Assembly (NCBI GenBank): GCA_023055425.1
Contig: JALGPY010000010.1
Location: forward strand, 49,967,863 to 50,031,862
Direction of reading: 5' to 3'
Length of the DNA stretch: 64,000 nt
Source of the DNA: Linanthus parryae
Lineage: Eukaryota; Streptophyta; Magnoliopsida; Ericales; Polemoniaceae
Of this stretch, positions 59,881 through 64,000 are shown one piece after another (position 1 is the stretch's first letter; the number at the start of each line of letters is the position of its first letter). The notes beneath the pieces were generated by a model. That model searched no databases. It was given only the letters and a program-made list of their open reading frames with translations, and was not told the DNA's origin. A program made the translations under genes and the position numbers.

Positions 59881-60760
59881 CCATTTGCCGGATACCGTTC
59901 TTGTTGAGATACTATCTCCACTTGAGACTAAACTTGCTTTCCGGACTAGGTTTTTGTGAAAAAGATGGACAAGTATCTGGACTTCAGATCCTTGTGTATC
60001 CTTAACTCATAAGATTGGTTCATGTTTTTCATGTCTTAATTATAGTGAGAGCCAGCGTATTAATTTCGAGAATTTTTTGGATCGGGTAATCTTCGTGTAT
60101 GGATGCCCACACATTAGCGAGTTCAAGTTATTTTCTCCCGATGGCTTCCTAGAAGTGAATGTTAGCAAAGTGAACACTTGGATAAGTCATTTGCTTAATA
60201 ATTCAATTAAAGAGTTGTCGATGGACTTTACTAAAAAGCCATGGAAAAACTATCTTAACCTCGCTCTCTTGGTAGTTTTGCTTCTGACCAACATGTTCGT
60301 CTCATGCTAATGCTGAACAAAACAGTGTTGATAATTGTCTGCTTTTCGAAGCTCAAGCCATGTGCCATTTCTATCACAAATCCCAGTGTCAACGTCGCCG
60401 AAAAGCTTTGTTTTGGTTGTACAGTTCTGAAGAGTTGAAGTTATGTATACGCACAGAAAGCTGCATTGCTGTGACAAATTTGGTTGTTTAACGTACCCTT
60501 AAGAAGTTAGAACTGACGTTGCACGAACTGTATTATATTGACCACAAAAGTTTGTTCTTGACACCCATATTCTTGAATATTTGTGTATCAGCGCTGGTAG
60601 ATTTGGAGGTTCTAACATGAACACCTTGTAATCCCTAGCAGAAGGTTTTAAAGATTTTGATGATTACTTTGAGTATTTCGTTAATCACACTCATGTAGAA
60701 CGTAAGCAGGAGCTTCTTAGAAGAATCTCAAAGGTCAGGTCCCTGCACTAGCCTCTTCTC
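59881..60760 (+). pseudogene. F-box/LRR pseudogene, array unit 1, plus half
   Basis: The F-box is at 59885-59965 (LPDTVLVEILSPLETKLAF). The LRR region is open at 60077-60310 (VIFVYGCPHISEFKLFSPDG). Further degraded exons (KLCFGCTV-like, 60400-60440) reach about 60735. A frameshift near 60265 and stops at 60308 and 60488 disable it. No FBD exon follows. Confidence 0.6.
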
Positions 60761-60889
60761 TCTTTATGACAAGCCTACTTGTTATTGTTATCTTATGAAC
60801 TGAAAGGATCATAAAATCTTGTGCTATGTTTCTCCTATTTCTTACTTTCTTCTAATATGATTTATAAAGCCAATAATGTGGGTGAATGT

Positions 60890-61698
60890 GTTCATGAAAA
60901 ATCTTCAGAGCAATTGTGAACTTGTATACGTACTTCGGCTAGGGATTCCATGTACATGTTATAATTGGCCAAACTTTCATCAGTAATAACCATATATTAA
61001 AGAACAAGGGTGTCAAGAATATTATTATGCTCCGTACAAAACGGTTTGTGTAAAATTAGCTCTAACTTCTTAAGAGTAAGTGACCAAATATGAAAATTTG
61101 TCACATCGCTGCAGTTTTCAATTTATACATATAACTTCAACTCTTCAAGAACCAGACAACCAAAACAAAGCTTTCTGGTGAAGTTGACACTAGGATTGGT
61201 GATGGAAATAACACATGTCAAGAGCTTGGGAAAGTGGACGATGTTACGCAGATAAAAAATTATTTTTTCAAGGAATAGTGTAAGACTGACGAGTTGGTCA
61301 GAATAATAAACACCAAGAGAAAGGTCCAGACGGGGTTTCCACGGGATAACACCAAGTCCATCAACATCTCTCTAATTGTAGGATTGAACAGATTACTTAA
61401 CCAAGTGTTCATTTTGCTCACATCGTCCTTTAGCAAGCCATCGGGATGAACCAGCTTGATCTGGTGAATGTGTGGCAACCCATAGACGAGGATTACTTGA
61501 TCCATAGAATTCTCAAAATTACTGCACCGACTCTTTCTAGAATTAAGTTATGAGATGCACGTATCAGGATCACGAATTAATGAATCACAAGGAACTAAAA
61601 CCAGAGAGTTGTTCATCTTTTTGAAAGAACACTAGTAGAGAAGGCATTTTTTGTCTCGAGTGAGGATAGAATCTCAACAAGGTCTTCCGGCAATCGAA
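60890..61698 (-). pseudogene. F-box/LRR pseudogene, array unit 2, minus half
   Basis: The minus F-box is at about 61698-61620. The LRR region is at 61505-61260 (VILVYGLPHIHQIKLVHPDG). Downstream exons run left to 60890. A frameshift near 61350 and several stops are present. Confidence 0.6.
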
Positions 61699-62570
61699 TG
61701 AGAATTTTCCGGATATGGTTCTTGTTGAGATCCTATCTCCACTTGAGACTAAACTTGCTTTCAGGACTAGTGTGTTGTGAAAAAGATGAACAAGTCTTTG
61801 GACTTCAGATCCTTTTGTATCCTTAATTCATAAGACTGGTTCATGTTTTTCATGTCTTAATTAGAGTGAGAGCCAGTGTATTAATTTTGAGAATTTTGTG
61901 TATCGGGTAATCTTCGTGTATGGATGCCCACACATTGGGGAGTTCAAGTTGTTTTCTCCCGATGGCTTCCTAGAAGAGAATGTGAGGAAAGTGAACACTT
62001 GGATAAGTCATTTGCTTAATATTCAATTAAAGAGTTGTCGATGGACTTTACTAACAAGCCCTGGAAAGACTGTTAAACTCGCTCTCTTGGTAGTTTTGCT
62101 TCTGACCATCATGTTAGTCTCCTGCTTATGCTGAACAAAACAGTGTTGAAAACTGTCTGCTTTCCGAAGCTCAAGCCATGTGCCATTTCTATCACAAACC
62201 CCAGTGTCAACATCACCGAAAAGCTTTGTTTTGGTTTGCCAGTTCATGAACAGTTGAAGTTATGTGTACGCAGAGAAAGCTGCATCGCTGTGACAAATTT
62301 GGCTGTTTAACGTAGCCTTTAGAATTTAGAACTGACGTTGCAAGAACTATATTATATTGACGGCAAGATTGTTCTTGACACCCATATTCTTAATTATATG
62401 TCTATCAGCGCTGGCAAATTTGGAGTTTATAACATGAACACCTTGTAATCCCTAGCAGAAAGTTTTTATATATTTTGATGATTACTCTTGAGTATTTCGT
62501 TAAGCACAGTCATGTAGAACATAAGAGAGAGCTTCTTAGAGGAATCTCAAAGGTCAGGTCCCTTCACTAG
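61699..62570 (+). pseudogene. F-box/LRR pseudogene, array unit 2, plus half
   Basis: F-box remnant at 61700-61790 (VLVEILSPLETKLAFRTSVL, then a stop). LRR region at 61898-62010 (VIFVYGCPHIGEFKLFSPDG), a one-base deletion near 62021, then VCFPKLKPCAISITNPSVNI at 62155-62215. The last exon reaches about 62550. No FBD exon. Confidence 0.6.
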
Positions 62571-62698
62571 CCTCTTCTCTCTTTATGACAAGCCTACTTG
62601 TTATTGTTATCTTATGAACTGAAAGGATCATAAATTCTTGTGCTATGTTTCTCCTATTTCTTATTTTCTTCAAATTTGATTTATAAAGCCAATAATGT

Positions 62699-63510
62699 GG
62701 GTGAATATTATCATGAAAACTCTTCAGAGCAATTATGAACTTGTATACGTACTTCGGCTAGGGATTCCAAGTACATGTTATAATTGGCCAAACTTTCATC
62801 TGTAATAACCAGATATTCAAGAATAAGGGTGTCAACAACATTATTATGCTCAGTACAAGACGGTTTGTGTAACCTTATCTCTAACTTCTTAAGAGTGACC
62901 AAATATCAAAATTTGTCACATCGCTGCAGGTTTCCATTTATACATATAACTTCAACTCTTCAAAGTCCAGACAACCAAAACAAAGCTTTCTGGTGAAGTT
63001 GACACTAGGATTGGTGATGGAAATGACACATGTCTTGAGCTTGGGAAAGTTGACGATGTTACGCAGATAAAGATTTTTTTTTCAAGCAATAGCGTAAGAC
63101 TGACGAGTTGGTCAGAATAATAAACACCAAAAGAAAGGTCTAGACTGGCTTTCCAGGGGATAACAGCAAAGTCCATCGACATCTCTCTAATTGTATGATT
63201 GAACAGATTACTTAACCAAGTGTTAATTTTGCTCAGATTGTCCTTTAGCAAGCCATTGGGATGAACCAACTTGATCTGGTGAATGTGTGGAAACCCATAG
63301 ACGAGGTATACTTGATCCACAAAATTCTCAAAATTAATGCACAGACTATTGCTAGAATTAAGTTATGAGATGCAAGTATCAGGCTCACGAATTAAGGAAT
63401 CGTAAGGAACTAAAACCACAGAGTTGTTCATCTTTTTGAAAGAAGACTAGTAGAGAAGGCATGTTTTGTCTCCAGTAACGATAGAACTTCAACAAGGTCT
63501 TCCGGCAATC
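62699..63510 (-). pseudogene. F-box/LRR pseudogene, array unit 3, minus half
   Basis: The minus F-box is at 63510-63430. The LRR region is at 63320-62952 (YLVYGFPHIHQIKLVHPNGL, WLSNLFNHTIREMSMDF), and a further exon at 62902-62711 (YNMYLESLAEVRIQVHNCSE). Less damaged than unit 2, but still broken by stops. Confidence 0.6.
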
Positions 63511-64000
63511 GAATGACAGATTTTCCTGATATCGTTCTTGTTGAGATCCTATCTCCACTTGAGACTAAACTTGCTTTCAGGACTAGTGTTTTGTGAAAAA
63601 GATGATCAAGTCTCTGGACTTCATATCCTTGTGTATCCTTAATTCAGAAGACTGGTTCATGTTTTTCATGTCTTAATTAGAGTGAGAGCCAGTGTATTAA
63701 TTTCGAGAATTTTGTGTATCGGGTAATCTTCGTGTATGGATGCCCACACATTAGGGAGTTCAAGTTGTTTTCTCCTGATGGCTTCCTAGAAGAGAATGTG
63801 AGAAAAGTGAACACTTGGATAAGTCATTTGCTTAATATTCAATTAAAGAGTTGTCGATGGACTTTACTAACAAGCCCTGGAAAGACTATGTTAAACTCGC
63901 TCTCTTGGTAGTTTTGCTTCTGACCATCATGTTAGTCTCCTGCTTATGCTGAACAAAACAGTGTTGAAAACTGTCTGCTTTCCGAAGCTCAAGCCATGTG
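63511..64000 (+). pseudogene. F-box/LRR pseudogene, array unit 3, plus half, cut by window end
   Basis: F-box remnant at 63515-63600. LRR region at 63714-63830 (VIFVYGCPHIREFKLFSPDG), with the same one-base deletion near 63837 as unit 2, so the two units share that mutation by duplication. Runs past the window end. Confidence 0.6.

Overview
The window reads as nuclear DNA of a flowering plant, probably a eudicot; I cannot name the species. The evidence is plant-type Ty1/copia and Ty3/gypsy LTR retrotransposons with tRNA-Met and tRNA-Asp primer-binding sites, plant F-box/LRR/FBD genes, Stowaway, Tourist and hAT-like miniature elements, Mutator-like elements, and AT-rich intergenic DNA. I see no bacterial, viral or organellar block and no intact conventional host gene.

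Layout. 1-1745: the edge of an F-box cluster, with a head-to-head pair of F-box/LRR pseudogenes. 2445-5690: a large old inverted repeat with arms of about 0.7 kb. Four small DNA transposons sit inside it: hAT-like 2823-3251, Stowaway 3489-3748, hAT-like 4240-5072 and Tourist 5158-5492. Each has matching target-site duplications. 5939-9611: a Mutator-like element with long inverted termini. It carries a PB1-domain gene fragment and a retrotransposon gag remnant, and it sits in the poly(A) tail of an antisense LINE-like sequence that continues to about 10520. 11628-27981: a defective Ty1/copia element. Its pol gene is split by a complete non-autonomous LTR element (18591-26448, minus strand). 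27982-29043: a truncated Mutator-like end. 29044-32675: a minimal chromovirus-like LTR element with very long LTRs and a tiny interior. 34888-48893: a 14-kb Athila-like Ty3/gypsy element (minus strand) with nearly identical LTRs and a pol gene full of stop codons. 48899-58990: mostly degenerate DNA with F-box remnants. 59010-64000: a tandem array, period about 1.8 kb, of head-to-head F-box pseudogene pairs.

How it fits together. A decaying F-box cluster at both ends of the window has been split by about 50 kb of nested transposons. The two most interesting signals are these. First, a repeated cassette made of a perfect stem with an AGGA loop next to a run of Gs. It occurs in pairs in three different LTR elements, with different stem sequences that still pair. 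Second, the F-box array, whose units are inverted repeats that would form long hairpins if transcribed.

All percent identities below are by-eye estimates. Family names rest on motifs read from the sequence, not on database searches.
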